Shown here piece after piece: positions 9,001-17,395 of a stretch of 64,000 bases of DNA. Position 1 is the first letter of the stretch. Each line of letters begins with the position of its first letter. The stretch covers positions 1-64,000 of the forward strand of contig NZ_JBQCHP010000107.1 in assembly GCF_051954575.1 (NCBI RefSeq), read 5' to 3'. The DNA comes from Dyella_B sp035690825 (lineage in GTDB: Bacteria > Pseudomonadota > Gammaproteobacteria > Xanthomonadales > Rhodanobacteraceae). The notes under the pieces are model-generated. The model was not told where the DNA came from and did no database searches. It worked only from the letters and a program-made list of their open reading frames with translations. The position numbers were made by a program, and so were the translations under genes.

Positions 9001-9057
9001 GAGGCGGATCTGCTGCTGCCGAACGTCGCCGCGTTCGACATCAGCCTGTTTACATAA
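6043..9057 (+). CDS. GH65 alpha-glucoside phosphorylase fused to beta-phosphoglucomutase
   Basis: A cytoplasmic bifunctional enzyme of 1004 residues with no signal peptide. The first ~780 residues are a GH65 inverting phosphorylase: phosphate splits a disaccharide such as maltose, trehalose or kojibiose to beta-glucose 1-phosphate plus glucose. The general-acid glutamate is in GPDEYTALVDNNYYTN (about residue 505). The C-terminal ~205 residues are a HAD beta-phosphoglucomutase (GVVFDLDGVIADT, Asp800/Asp802) that converts this product to glucose 6-phosphate. The fusion thus channels two consecutive steps. The GTG at 6043 is preferred because AGGGGAG lies 5 nt upstream; an ATG at 6025 in the same frame has no good ribosome-binding site. 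Which disaccharide is used cannot be told from the sequence. Confidence 0.92.
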   Translation: MHSHDAQAIAMEPAVQASPDPWRLVHSRRPLGFELAKLESLYALANGTLGVRGGLEEDRSPSQGSFLTGVWERTPIEYHERFPGFARSTDTRIPVPDGIRIGLRLDDAPVHLREGEWLAFEQALDLRSGCLERTLRWRSPAGATLQIDAERIVPLHAPNLLCIRYRVTSVDYSGPLTLESALVASIGAAEQGDDPRIGARIKGGLSITASDADRTLASICQRTQNSHIRLASGQRHRLTQSNLVFARAVIEDSEGVQQHYVANLHPGDSVVLEKFVAYACSRPEGGDTEASLLDAVATTLEHALTVDFDTHRAEQARSLAKFWQAVDLEIHGDAAIEQALRLNLFHLLQSTPRDGSGSAAAKGLTGEGYEGHYFWDAEAFILPVLAFTSPERARSMLEYRVNTLDRARNHAREMNHPTGALYAWRTISGEECSAYFPSGSAQYHINAAIAFAIRLYVESSGDVDFLVRGGAEVLFETARLWHNVGNYNPRRGHAFCICQVTGPDEYTALVDNNYYTNHMAQQHLRYAASVASQLGRERPQEYARIAAMLELSDREIAAWLAAADAMYLPVDPELGIFPQDDDFLDKPRLPIARPSEHGHRPLLLQLHPLTIYRHQVCKQADVLQAFVLAGNTFDMESKRRNFDYYEGVTVHDSTLSASTFSIVASDVGYAQKAYGYFLDTLRVDIDNLHGNTSHGVHMAAMAGSWLSLAWGFGGMRVVDGRPAFAPTLPPTWSSYRFGVRWRDHHIRVVVKKDRVEYALTEGAQLEIFHRGKTVVLHAGHTVKLPLHAPAHPSVKGVVFDLDGVIADTAVVHHAAWKRLAGDIGIAFDESIGERIKGVDRRGSLDILLERANRTYSEDEKEALASRKNDYYRQQIESFGPHNLLPGARNAVESVRRAGLKTALASASRNAPLLLERLGIADLFDYVVDANHIGRAKPDPEIFLAAARGLGLEPSECIGVEDAAAGIASIHAAGMKAVGIGQAPALAEADLLLPNVAAFDISLFT

Positions 9058-9124
9058 GTCGGCTAACAACAGGCACGACGACACGTCGCGCCATCACAAT
9101 CAAAATAGTTGGGGAGAACGTTCG

Positions 9125-11674
9125 ATGAAGACCAAGCCACTCACACGCGTAGCGTTATCGGCGGCCATCGCGGCCACGCTCATGTCCGGCGCCGTTTATG
9201 CGCAAGACAACGGTCAGACCCAGAATTCCACGACAGCGCCCACCACCGCCGCGGTGAAAGCCAGCCCCGGTGCACAGCAGAACGCCAACGCCAAAAATGC
9301 CCAGACCCTGCAACAAGTGGTGGTGACCGGCACCGCGAGCTTCGGCGGTATCAAGAAGATCGACGCCAGCTATTCGATCACGTCCATGACCGCGCAACAG
9401 ATCAAGGAAGCCAATCCCAAGAGCGCGGCCGACCTGCTGAAAGCCTCCCCTGGCGTGTATCCGGAATCCTCCGGCGGCCAGACCGGTGCGAACATCGAAG
9501 TGGCCGGCTTCCCAGGCGGCGGCGATGCACCGTATGCGACGTATCAGTTGAACGGCACGCCGCTGTATCCGATGTCGACGTTGTCGTTCATGGAAAACTC
9601 CTCGATGTTCCGCCTTGACGACACCATCGATCGCGCGGAAATCGTCCAGGGCGGCCCGTCGGTGCTGTACGGCAATGGCCAGCCTGGCGTCACGGCCAAC
9701 TTCATCCTGCGCGAAGGCACGGATGTGCCCTCCGGCGACATCGGCTTCACCTACGGCTCCGAAGGCATGTATCGCCTGGACGGCTTCATCGGCTTCAAGG
9801 TCGCCAACAACTGGTATGGCAGCATCGGCGGCTTCTGGCGTCGCTCCGATGGCGTGCGCAATCCGCAATTCCCCGCCGACAACGGCGGCCAGCTCACCGC
9901 CACGCTGACACGTGACTGGGACAGCGGCTCGCTGATGTTCTATGCGCGCGCGTTGAAGGATCACAACCAGTTCGTCACCGACACGCCCATTCTCAACCCA
10001 GGCGCGGGCAGCTTCTCCAACTACCCGGGATTCGATGCGCTCACCGGCACCTTCGGCAGCAAGGCCGACCAGCGCGAATTCATCGAGACCACACCTTGCA
10101 CCACGCCGGGTTGCCGGCCGGGCGGCGTGGATGTGAACCTGGCCAAGGGCCGCGGTGCGGACATCCGCCTGTTCGGCGCCAACTTCGACTGGGATTTCGG
10201 CAACGGCTGGGCGATTTCCAACAAGCTGGGTTTCACCAGCGGCGAGATGAATACGGTTTCGTTCTTCAGCACTGGCGACAATCCCACCACCCTTGCCGAT
10301 TACATCGCCAATGCGCAAGCCGGCAATGCAAGCCTTGCCGGAACGACCGCCACGGCCACTTATACCAATGGCCAGGCGGCCGACATGAACCAGAACGTGA
10401 CCACGCAGGGCTTGTGGTACGTGCATAAAGACATCAAAGCGATCAGCAACGAATTCCATGTCAGCAAAGAGCTGTTCGAGGGCAATACCCTGACCCTCGG
10501 CAATTACAGCGCCGTTTACAGCGACCACGACACCTGGTACCTCGGCAACAACATGCTGCTGCAGGCGCAAAACAACCCCAACCCGGTCGTGGTCGACCTG
10601 AGCAACGGCGTCAACACCTGGCAACTTACCGATCCGCAAGGCTTCACCAGCGGACCGTCGTTTGCGCTGAAGGAACGGTGGAACGCCTTCAATACCGCGT
10701 TTTTCGCCACCGATAGCTGGAAGATCGGCAACTGGCTGATCGACGGCGGCATCCGCGTGGAACGGCAACAGGCAAGCGGCGGGCTCTCCCAGAACACGAA
10801 GGGCGACCTGGATAACAACCCCTACACCCTTTACAACAACAGTTCGAGCTATCTCATACCCGGGCTGACGTATCAGCGTTACCTGAAAACCGCGAAGTCC
10901 TGGACGCTTGGCGCCAACTACGAGTTCAACTCGAACTTCAGTGCCTATGTGCGCGCCAACCTGGGTATTCACTTCCCTGGTTTCGACGATCTGCGCGGCC
11001 TGCCCTCCACGCCGGTGCAGAAGGTCAAGAACTATGAAATCGGCGTCAAATACCAGGCCGACTGGATCTATGCGGACGTAAGCGCCTACCGTCGCCTGTT
11101 CTACAACGTGCCGTACACCATTACCCTGGGCAACGGCACGCAACAGAGCTTCGTGTACGGATCGCAGACCAAGGGTGTCAATTTCACGACCACCGTCAAG
11201 CCGTTCGAACATGCCGCCATTACCTTCTCCGGTGATTACATGGACGGCCACTACAACCGCTATATCGGCTGCGTGTCCTACACCGCACAGGACGGAAGTG
11301 CACAGTGCACCAGCATCAACGGCATGCAGTTGCAGCGCCAGCCGAAGTTCCAGTTCCGCCTGACACCTTCGTACGATATGCCGATGGGTTGGGGTGACAT
11401 AAAGGCGTGGATCACTTACGAGCACATCGGCAATCGCTACGGCGATCTGATCCAGCAGCAGCCGTTGGGCAATTACTACGATCTGAGCTTCGGCGTGCAG
11501 GCCAACGTGGGCCAGCATTGGGTATACAGCGTGCAAGGCACCAACTTGACCAACCAGATCGGCATCACCGAAGGCAACTCCCGCCTGTTCGGCTTCGCCA
11601 GCGGCGGCGGCGTGATCCTGGCGCGCTCGATCGAAGGCCGCGAGGTGCAGGGACAGATCAAGTACAACTTCTGA
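9125..11674 (+). CDS. TonB-dependent outer-membrane receptor
   Basis: An 849-residue TonB-dependent receptor with a cleavable signal peptide (to about AVYAQ, residue 26). A plug domain follows (QQVVVTGTASFGG, then SAADLLKASPGVYPE and IDRAEIVQGGPSVLYGNGQPG), then a beta-barrel ending in phenylalanine (GQIKYNF). Start ATG 9125 follows GGGGAGA; longer in-frame starts lie inside the GH65 gene. It lies 67 bp after the phosphorylase gene and upstream of sugar-uptake and glycosidase genes. It most likely carries alpha-glucosides across the outer membrane, although the plug resembles siderophore-type receptors. Confidence 0.93.
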   Translation: MKTKPLTRVALSAAIAATLMSGAVYAQDNGQTQNSTTAPTTAAVKASPGAQQNANAKNAQTLQQVVVTGTASFGGIKKIDASYSITSMTAQQIKEANPKSAADLLKASPGVYPESSGGQTGANIEVAGFPGGGDAPYATYQLNGTPLYPMSTLSFMENSSMFRLDDTIDRAEIVQGGPSVLYGNGQPGVTANFILREGTDVPSGDIGFTYGSEGMYRLDGFIGFKVANNWYGSIGGFWRRSDGVRNPQFPADNGGQLTATLTRDWDSGSLMFYARALKDHNQFVTDTPILNPGAGSFSNYPGFDALTGTFGSKADQREFIETTPCTTPGCRPGGVDVNLAKGRGADIRLFGANFDWDFGNGWAISNKLGFTSGEMNTVSFFSTGDNPTTLADYIANAQAGNASLAGTTATATYTNGQAADMNQNVTTQGLWYVHKDIKAISNEFHVSKELFEGNTLTLGNYSAVYSDHDTWYLGNNMLLQAQNNPNPVVVDLSNGVNTWQLTDPQGFTSGPSFALKERWNAFNTAFFATDSWKIGNWLIDGGIRVERQQASGGLSQNTKGDLDNNPYTLYNNSSSYLIPGLTYQRYLKTAKSWTLGANYEFNSNFSAYVRANLGIHFPGFDDLRGLPSTPVQKVKNYEIGVKYQADWIYADVSAYRRLFYNVPYTITLGNGTQQSFVYGSQTKGVNFTTTVKPFEHAAITFSGDYMDGHYNRYIGCVSYTAQDGSAQCTSINGMQLQRQPKFQFRLTPSYDMPMGWGDIKAWITYEHIGNRYGDLIQQQPLGNYYDLSFGVQANVGQHWVYSVQGTNLTNQIGITEGNSRLFGFASGGGVILARSIEGREVQGQIKYNF

Positions 11675-11684
11675 TGTCCTTTGG

Positions 11685-11711
11685 CTCCCTCTCCCGTTCG
11701 GGAAGAGGGAG
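11685..11711. repeat. GC-rich hairpin after the TonB receptor gene
   Basis: CTCCCTCTCCCG and its near complement CGGGAAGAGGGAG form a stem around a TT loop, 10 bp after the receptor stop codon. No T run follows, so a terminator is doubtful. It may attenuate read-through or stabilise the upstream mRNA end. Confidence 0.5.
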
Positions 11712-11915
11712 TTCTTGAATCAAGCATTCGCCCCTCCCCTCCTTGGGCACCCATGGCCGGGCGCTGAATCCGGCCATGGACTTTCCACTCACGACACGTT
11801 GTAGAGTTCGTTCGTCTGTGCCGCCGCGGCGGGTCTTTCGGCCACGCACGGGTACGGCGCTTACGGCGGGTGAGAGGGTTTTGTTGGCCATCAATTCGTC
11901 ACCAGGCAGGTCGCC

Positions 11916-13178
11916 ATGAACCGATTCCGCATGATCGCCGCGCTCGCCCTGATCTACATGGTCTTCGCGATACTGCTCAACAGCGTCGGCACGGTCATCC
12001 TGCAATCGATCTATACCTTCGGCGTCGACAAGCCACAGGCAAGCCTGCTGGAGTTCTTCAAGGATCTGCCGATTGCGGTCACCTCCTTCCTGGTTGCTTC
12101 ATTTCTTCCCCTGCTCGGGTTTCGGCGCGCGATGATGATCGCGCTGGGCATCGTTGCCAGCGCCTGCGTGCTGATGCCGCTGTATCCAGGCTTCCGTACC
12201 ACGGAGCTCTTATTTACCTGCGTTGGCGTGTCGTTCGCGCTGACCAAGGTGGCGGTGTATGCCTCGATCGGCCTGCTTACCAGCGATCGCAGCGAGCATG
12301 GACGGCTCACCAATACCATCGAAGGCCTGTTCATGATCGGCGTACTGCTGGGCGGCTGGCTGTTCAGCGCCTTCGTCGACCACGAACATCCCGCCAATCC
12401 ATCCTGGCTCAACGTGTACTGGGTGCTAGCCGCGATCTGCGTGCTGGTGATCGTACTGTTGGCCATTTCGCGCCTGGACGAATCGGCGGCGCGCACGATC
12501 GCTACCAAATCGATGCGCGGTTCGCTGCTGGAAATGCTGCATCTGTTCCTGCGTCCGCTGGTGTATGTGTTTCTTGCTTCCGCGTTTCTCTACGTGCTGA
12601 TCGAGCAGAGCTTCAGCACCTGGCTGCCGACCTTCAACAACGAGATCCTCAAGCTGCCCAACGCGATGAGTATCCAGCTCGCCACCATCCTCGCCGGCGC
12701 GTCGGCGGTGGGCCGCATCGTCGCCGGGCAACTGCTGCGCCGCATGCGCTGGTACGCGCTGCTGAATATCTGCGTGCTAGGCATGGGCCTGCTGGTGATG
12801 CTTACACTGCCGCTGGCGCAGGGCGTGGTGGCGCGTGCAAACGTCGGCTGGATGAATGCGCCGGCCGCCGCGTACCTGATTCCGTTGATCGGCTTGCTGA
12901 TGGCGCCAATCTATCCGGTGATCAATTCGGTGGCGCTCAGTTCGCTGCCCAAGCCGGCGCACGCGGCAATGACCGGCCTGATCGTGATCTTCTCCGCGCT
13001 CGGCGGCACGCTCGGTTCGCGCATCACCGCGATCGTGTTTTCACGCTTCGACGGCATCCATGCGTTTTATTTTTCGCTGGTGCCGATGTTGCTGATCCTG
13101 GTGACGCTGTTCTTCTTCAAGCGCGAAACCGATCGTGCCGGCACAGCGACGATCACCATCACGCTGGCCGGCAAATAG
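11916..13178 (+). CDS. MFS sugar permease
   Basis: A 420-residue inner-membrane protein with about twelve hydrophobic segments and the organisation of major facilitator permeases (a cytoplasmic loop near LDESAARTIATKSMRG separates two six-helix halves). It resembles FucP-like sugar:proton symporters. It sits between the TonB receptor and the exported GH65 hydrolase genes. It therefore probably brings glucose or intact disaccharide from the periplasm into the cytoplasm, where the GH65 phosphorylase acts. Substrate is inferred from context. Confidence 0.88.
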   Translation: MNRFRMIAALALIYMVFAILLNSVGTVILQSIYTFGVDKPQASLLEFFKDLPIAVTSFLVASFLPLLGFRRAMMIALGIVASACVLMPLYPGFRTTELLFTCVGVSFALTKVAVYASIGLLTSDRSEHGRLTNTIEGLFMIGVLLGGWLFSAFVDHEHPANPSWLNVYWVLAAICVLVIVLLAISRLDESAARTIATKSMRGSLLEMLHLFLRPLVYVFLASAFLYVLIEQSFSTWLPTFNNEILKLPNAMSIQLATILAGASAVGRIVAGQLLRRMRWYALLNICVLGMGLLVMLTLPLAQGVVARANVGWMNAPAAAYLIPLIGLLMAPIYPVINSVALSSLPKPAHAAMTGLIVIFSALGGTLGSRITAIVFSRFDGIHAFYFSLVPMLLILVTLFFFKRETDRAGTATITITLAGK

Positions 13179-13213
13179 ACCCAGGCACGCCCCGCTTCCC
13201 CGCTGGAGTTTCC

Positions 13214-15463
13214 ATGAGCTTTCGCCATCTTGGCCTTTCCGGTTTGCTGTTCGCGGCGCTGGCTGCCGCCTCCGCCGCGCAAGCCGCGAGCGACCCGAGT
13301 TTCACGCTCACCGCCACCGCCGACAACTTCGGTAGTTATTTTCCCAGTTACCTCGCCAACGGTTATTTCTCGACCATGACCTCGCCGCGCGGCACCGAGC
13401 CCACGCGTGCGTACATGGTCGCCTTCATGGACTACGACAAGAGCGATGTCTCGCGCCCCGCCGCCATTCCCGGCTGGAGCGAAGTCGACTACAACCCGGG
13501 CGGCGGCTGGATCAACGCCACGCGCCTGGACAAGAAGATCTTCGCCGGCTACGCGCAGACGCTCGACATGTACGATGGCACGCTGACCACACGCTATCGC
13601 TTCGACTACGCGAACAAGTCTACCGATGTGAAGGTCACCACCTTCGTCAGCCAGGCCGACAACCATCTCGCCGCCACGCAGTTTTCCATCACACCGCATT
13701 TCGACGGCGGCGTTGAACTCACCTTTCCGATCCGCCTATGGTCCCAATACCAGCCACGCCTGCCGATCGGCAGCATGACCGGCGATGAGATGATCGCCGC
13801 CGTGATCGCCAGCGGACAGAACCTCGGCAACAAACCGATACCGACACCCGACCGTGCAGCCGTGTGGTACCCGGGCTACACGCAAGTGCTCTCCAGCGAC
13901 GGCGACACCAAGACGCTGACGCTATGGTTGAACGGCCGCGCCAAAGAAGGCTTGAACATGGCCGAAGCCGCTGCGATCGATCTGCCCAAGACGCTGGATA
14001 TCCAGAGCGTAAAGCTGGAGAAGACATCGAACCTTCTGTCGCTGCACGTCACGGCGAAAGTCAAGCAGGGCAATACGTACACCTTCACCAAGTACCTCGC
14101 CGCATCTCGCCAGGATTGGGGTGGCGATGCGCAGGCCGACGTGGCGTTGGCCAAGCAGGCGCGCGCCACCGGTTTCGATGATCTGCTTTCGCGCCATCAG
14201 GCCGCGTGGCATGAGCTGTGGAAATCCGACATCGTGGTGGACGGCGATCCGGCCGTGCAGAAAGCTGTGCACTCCGATCTGTATTACCTGCTCTCCAATA
14301 GCACCGTCGGCACCGCCTGGCCGATGGGCGCCTGCGCACTGACGCCCAACTATGCCGGCCACGCCTTCTGGGACAGCGACTCGTGGGTGTTCCCTGCCTT
14401 GTTGCTGCTGCATCCGGAACGCGCCAAGCCGATCGTGATGTTCCGCCATCGCACCATGCAGCCGGCACGCGAGCGCGCGATCCAATACGGCGCGAAAGGC
14501 ACCATGTACCCGTGGGAATCCGATCCGCAGACCGGCGTGGACAACACGCCGCACTTCGCCTACGACGTATATCGCGAGATCCACGTCAACGCCGACATCG
14601 CGATCGCGCAATGGCAGTACTACCTGGCCAGCGGCGACGATGCATGGCTCAAGCAGTATGGCTGGCCGGTGATCCGCGAGATCGCGCAGTTCTGGGCCAG
14701 CCGCGTCACCTACAACAAGGCCGCGGATCGTTACGAAATCATGCACGTCACCTCGCCGGATGAGGCATACGACGACGTGCCAAACGATTCGTTCACCAAC
14801 GCCGCCGCGCGCAAGGCGCTCGAGATCGCGATCGAAGCGGCACAAAAAGTGGGCGAACCCGCCGATCAGCAGTGGTCGACGATCGCCAGCAAGATGTATG
14901 TCCCGTTCCTCGACAAGGAACAGCGTCATCTGGATTTCGATGAATCCGTGCCGCACGACAAGATCACCTGGATGGGTTCGTCGCTCGCGTGGCTGATGTA
15001 TCCGAACCTCGACCTGCCCATGTCCGAAACGGTGCGCCGCAATGATTTCGACTTCCAGTTGCACGAACTGAAAATACACGGCGACGACCCGAACGAGATG
15101 ATGATGGTGATGCTCGCCGTGGGCGCGTCGGAACTCGGCGACGCAAAATCCGCCGGCGACTGGATCGAACGCAATCTGGTCGGCTTTCTGAAACCGCCGT
15201 TCAATGTGCGCACCGAGACGGTGGCGAACAATGCGGGCTATATCCTCGCCACCTCGGCCGGATTTCTGCAGAGCATGATTTATGGCCTGACCGGTTTGCG
15301 CATCGATGACAAAGGGCTCGATGCGGCGTATGCGCCGACGTTGCCGCCCAATTGGAAGTCCCTGACCCTGAAGCGGGTGAATTTTCAGGGCAAGCAGTAC
15401 GACATCACCGTGGAGCGCGATACGCAAGGAAAAGCCGCACTGGTTCGCAAGGTTTTGCAATGA
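13214..15463 (+). CDS. Exported GH65 glycoside hydrolase (acid trehalase/kojibiose hydrolase-like)
   Basis: A 749-residue protein with a signal peptide (LLFAALAAASAAQAAS), so it is periplasmic or secreted. The (alpha/alpha)6-barrel region is recognisable around GHAFWDSDSWVFPALLLLHP, and the catalytic glutamate is in TSPDEAYDDVPNDSFTN (Glu517), at the position of the GPDEY motif of GH65 phosphorylases. Signal peptide and overall layout resemble GH65 hydrolases such as acid trehalases and kojibiose hydrolases rather than phosphorylases. The start at 13214 follows GGAG and is 35 bp after the permease gene; the open frame extends further upstream through that gene in another frame, which is rejected. 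Confidence 0.85.
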   Translation: MSFRHLGLSGLLFAALAAASAAQAASDPSFTLTATADNFGSYFPSYLANGYFSTMTSPRGTEPTRAYMVAFMDYDKSDVSRPAAIPGWSEVDYNPGGGWINATRLDKKIFAGYAQTLDMYDGTLTTRYRFDYANKSTDVKVTTFVSQADNHLAATQFSITPHFDGGVELTFPIRLWSQYQPRLPIGSMTGDEMIAAVIASGQNLGNKPIPTPDRAAVWYPGYTQVLSSDGDTKTLTLWLNGRAKEGLNMAEAAAIDLPKTLDIQSVKLEKTSNLLSLHVTAKVKQGNTYTFTKYLAASRQDWGGDAQADVALAKQARATGFDDLLSRHQAAWHELWKSDIVVDGDPAVQKAVHSDLYYLLSNSTVGTAWPMGACALTPNYAGHAFWDSDSWVFPALLLLHPERAKPIVMFRHRTMQPARERAIQYGAKGTMYPWESDPQTGVDNTPHFAYDVYREIHVNADIAIAQWQYYLASGDDAWLKQYGWPVIREIAQFWASRVTYNKAADRYEIMHVTSPDEAYDDVPNDSFTNAAARKALEIAIEAAQKVGEPADQQWSTIASKMYVPFLDKEQRHLDFDESVPHDKITWMGSSLAWLMYPNLDLPMSETVRRNDFDFQLHELKIHGDDPNEMMMVMLAVGASELGDAKSAGDWIERNLVGFLKPPFNVRTETVANNAGYILATSAGFLQSMIYGLTGLRIDDKGLDAAYAPTLPPNWKSLTLKRVNFQGKQYDITVERDTQGKAALVRKVLQ

Positions 15464-15614
15464 TGATCCCCTGCCTGCCGGGCGCGCGCTGAGACGCCAC
15501 CATCACGCGCCATATTCTTTGATTTACGCCATTGGCTTGCGGCTGATGGCCCTGAGTGGGGATTCGCATGAACAACGAAGCAAACACCACATCGCAACGT
15601 CCAGACACCCCTCA

Positions 15615-15644
15615 CCGTCATTCCGGCGAACGCCGGAATGACGG
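15615..15644. repeat. Palindromic repeat of the CGTCATTCC type, copy 2
   Basis: A perfect stem (CCGTCATTCCGGCG / CGCCGGAATGACGG) lies just upstream of the treA start. It would be translated (HSGERRND) if a longer treA start were used, which argues for the start at 15664. Confidence 0.85.
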
Positions 15645-15663
15645 AAAAGAACGATTCAGCAAC

Positions 15664-17307
15664 ATGAAAGCCACGTGTCTTTCATTACTGCTGGCCACCT
15701 TCATTGCCACCGCCTCCGCCGCCCAGCCCGACCCGGCCAAGACCCGCGCCTACATCGACAAGGCCTGGAGCACGCTCACGCGTTCGCAGGACGAATGCAA
15801 ATCGCTGGTCGATCCGAAGATTAAGACGCGCCCGGTGATGTATATACCCGCGCAATTCACCGCACCGAAGGATCTGCTGCAAGCACAGAAGCGCTGCAAT
15901 ATCGACGTGCACACCTTGCCGCGCAGCATCGAGCAGCTTGGTGACGTGGACGCCCACGCGCTGCCGGTGCAGGGGTTGCTCTATCTTCCACATCCTTATG
16001 TGGTGCCGGGCGGTTTCTTCAATGAAATGTACGGCTGGGACAGCTATTTCATCCTGCTGGGCCTGGTCGCCGACCATCGCATCGAGCTGGCGCGCAACAT
16101 GGTCGACAACGCGCTGTTCGAAGTGCAGTACTACGGTGGCGTGTTGAACGCGAACCGCACCTATTATCTCAGCCGGTCGCAGCCACCGTTCCTCACGCAG
16201 ATGATGGTGTCGGTACTGAATGATCCGACCGCGTTCCACAGCGCCGACGAAAAACGCGCCTGGCTCGAAGCGGCGTATCCGCTCGCCGTACGCAATCACG
16301 ACATCTGGGTGCGTCCGGAACATCTGGCCGGCAATACGGGCCTGGCGCGCTACTATGATTTCGGCAGCGGGCCAGTACTGGAAGCGCAGACCAGCGAGTA
16401 TTACCGCGGCGTGATCAAGTGGCTGCTTGCGCATCCGAATGACAATCCCGGCTATCTGCTCAAGGCACCGGAGCACCCGGACGCAGCCGAAACCGAACGC
16501 CTGAAAACGGCGAGCTGCGATACTCAGGCTTCCAAGGTATGCGCCGGCAACTGGCTGGGCGGTTTTCGCCTGACCGCCGACTATTACCATGGCGATCGCG
16601 CGATGCGCGAATCGGGCTTCGATACCAATTTCCATTACGGCCCGTTCGGCGGTTCCACCCATCACTATGCGGACGTGAGCTTGAACAGCCTGCTGTATCG
16701 CTATGAGCTGGACCTGCACGATTTCGCGCAGCAGCTGGGCAAGGCCGCCGATGCCGAACGCTGGGCGCAGGCCGCGGCGGCGCGCAAGCAGGCGATGGAC
16801 AAATACCTGTGGCGTCCGGAATTCGGCATGTACCGCGATTACGATTTCGTCGCCGGCAAGCCATCCGATTCACCCTACCTCACCACGTTCTATCCGCTGT
16901 GGGCTGGCGCGGCGTCAGTGCAGCAAGCCGCCTCGGTGCGCGGCAAGCTTTCCATCTTCGAACTGGCCGGCGGGCTCGCCATGGACAACAAGCCCAGCGG
17001 TGCGCAATGGGATGCGCCGTTCGGTTGGGCGCCGACCAACTGGCTCGCCGTCGCCGGTCTCGACAAATACGGCTTTCATGACGATGCGCATCGCATCGCC
17101 GCCAAGTTCAACGCAACGATCGATCGTGGCATCGCCGAGGACGGCACCATCCGCGAAAAATACAATATGGCCAGCGGCAATGCCGACGTGAAGATAAGCG
17201 CGGGCTACACCGCCAACGTGATCGGCTTTGGCTGGACCAATGGCGTGTATTTGATGATGGAGGAATTATTGAGCGGCGCGAAGGCGAAGGCTGCTGTCGC
17301 GCAGTGA
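15664..17307 (+). CDS. treA: Periplasmic trehalase (GH37)
   Basis: A 547-residue GH37 alpha,alpha-trehalase that hydrolyses trehalose to two glucose molecules in the periplasm. It has a signal peptide (SLLLATFIATASAAQ). Both trehalase signatures are present: PGGFFNEMYGWDSYF and QWDAPFGWAPTNWLA. The start at 15664 is chosen because upstream in-frame codons read through the palindrome at 15615-15644. It follows the exported GH65 gene by 200 bp. Trehalose is thus a likely substrate of the whole island. Confidence 0.95.
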   Translation: MKATCLSLLLATFIATASAAQPDPAKTRAYIDKAWSTLTRSQDECKSLVDPKIKTRPVMYIPAQFTAPKDLLQAQKRCNIDVHTLPRSIEQLGDVDAHALPVQGLLYLPHPYVVPGGFFNEMYGWDSYFILLGLVADHRIELARNMVDNALFEVQYYGGVLNANRTYYLSRSQPPFLTQMMVSVLNDPTAFHSADEKRAWLEAAYPLAVRNHDIWVRPEHLAGNTGLARYYDFGSGPVLEAQTSEYYRGVIKWLLAHPNDNPGYLLKAPEHPDAAETERLKTASCDTQASKVCAGNWLGGFRLTADYYHGDRAMRESGFDTNFHYGPFGGSTHHYADVSLNSLLYRYELDLHDFAQQLGKAADAERWAQAAAARKQAMDKYLWRPEFGMYRDYDFVAGKPSDSPYLTTFYPLWAGAASVQQAASVRGKLSIFELAGGLAMDNKPSGAQWDAPFGWAPTNWLAVAGLDKYGFHDDAHRIAAKFNATIDRGIAEDGTIREKYNMASGNADVKISAGYTANVIGFGWTNGVYLMMEELLSGAKAKAAVAQ

Positions 17308-17308
17308 A

Positions 17309-17373
17309 CGAATGTCGGGGTCAAACCGCGACATTCACGCACGGTCATGTTGGGGTTTGCACCCCAACCTACG
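17309..17373. repeat. REP palindrome, copy 3
   Basis: The right arm (17349-17373, GTTGGGGTTTGCACCCCAAC plus CTACG) is intact. The left arm (from about 17313, TGTCGGGGTCAAACCGCGAC) has drifted. It lies between treA and the esterase gene. Confidence 0.75.
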
Positions 17374-17395
17374 TTGATGCCAATGGGGAGGAATC

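Noticed and set aside
9155..11536. Long open frame (about 790 codons) on the minus strand
   Set aside because: Antisense to the TonB receptor gene, with no start signal and no recognisable domain.
11870..13213. Extended open frame that would join the exported GH65 to a much longer protein starting near 11870
   Set aside because: It runs through the permease gene in another frame. The signal peptide at 13214 with its own ribosome-binding site marks the real start.
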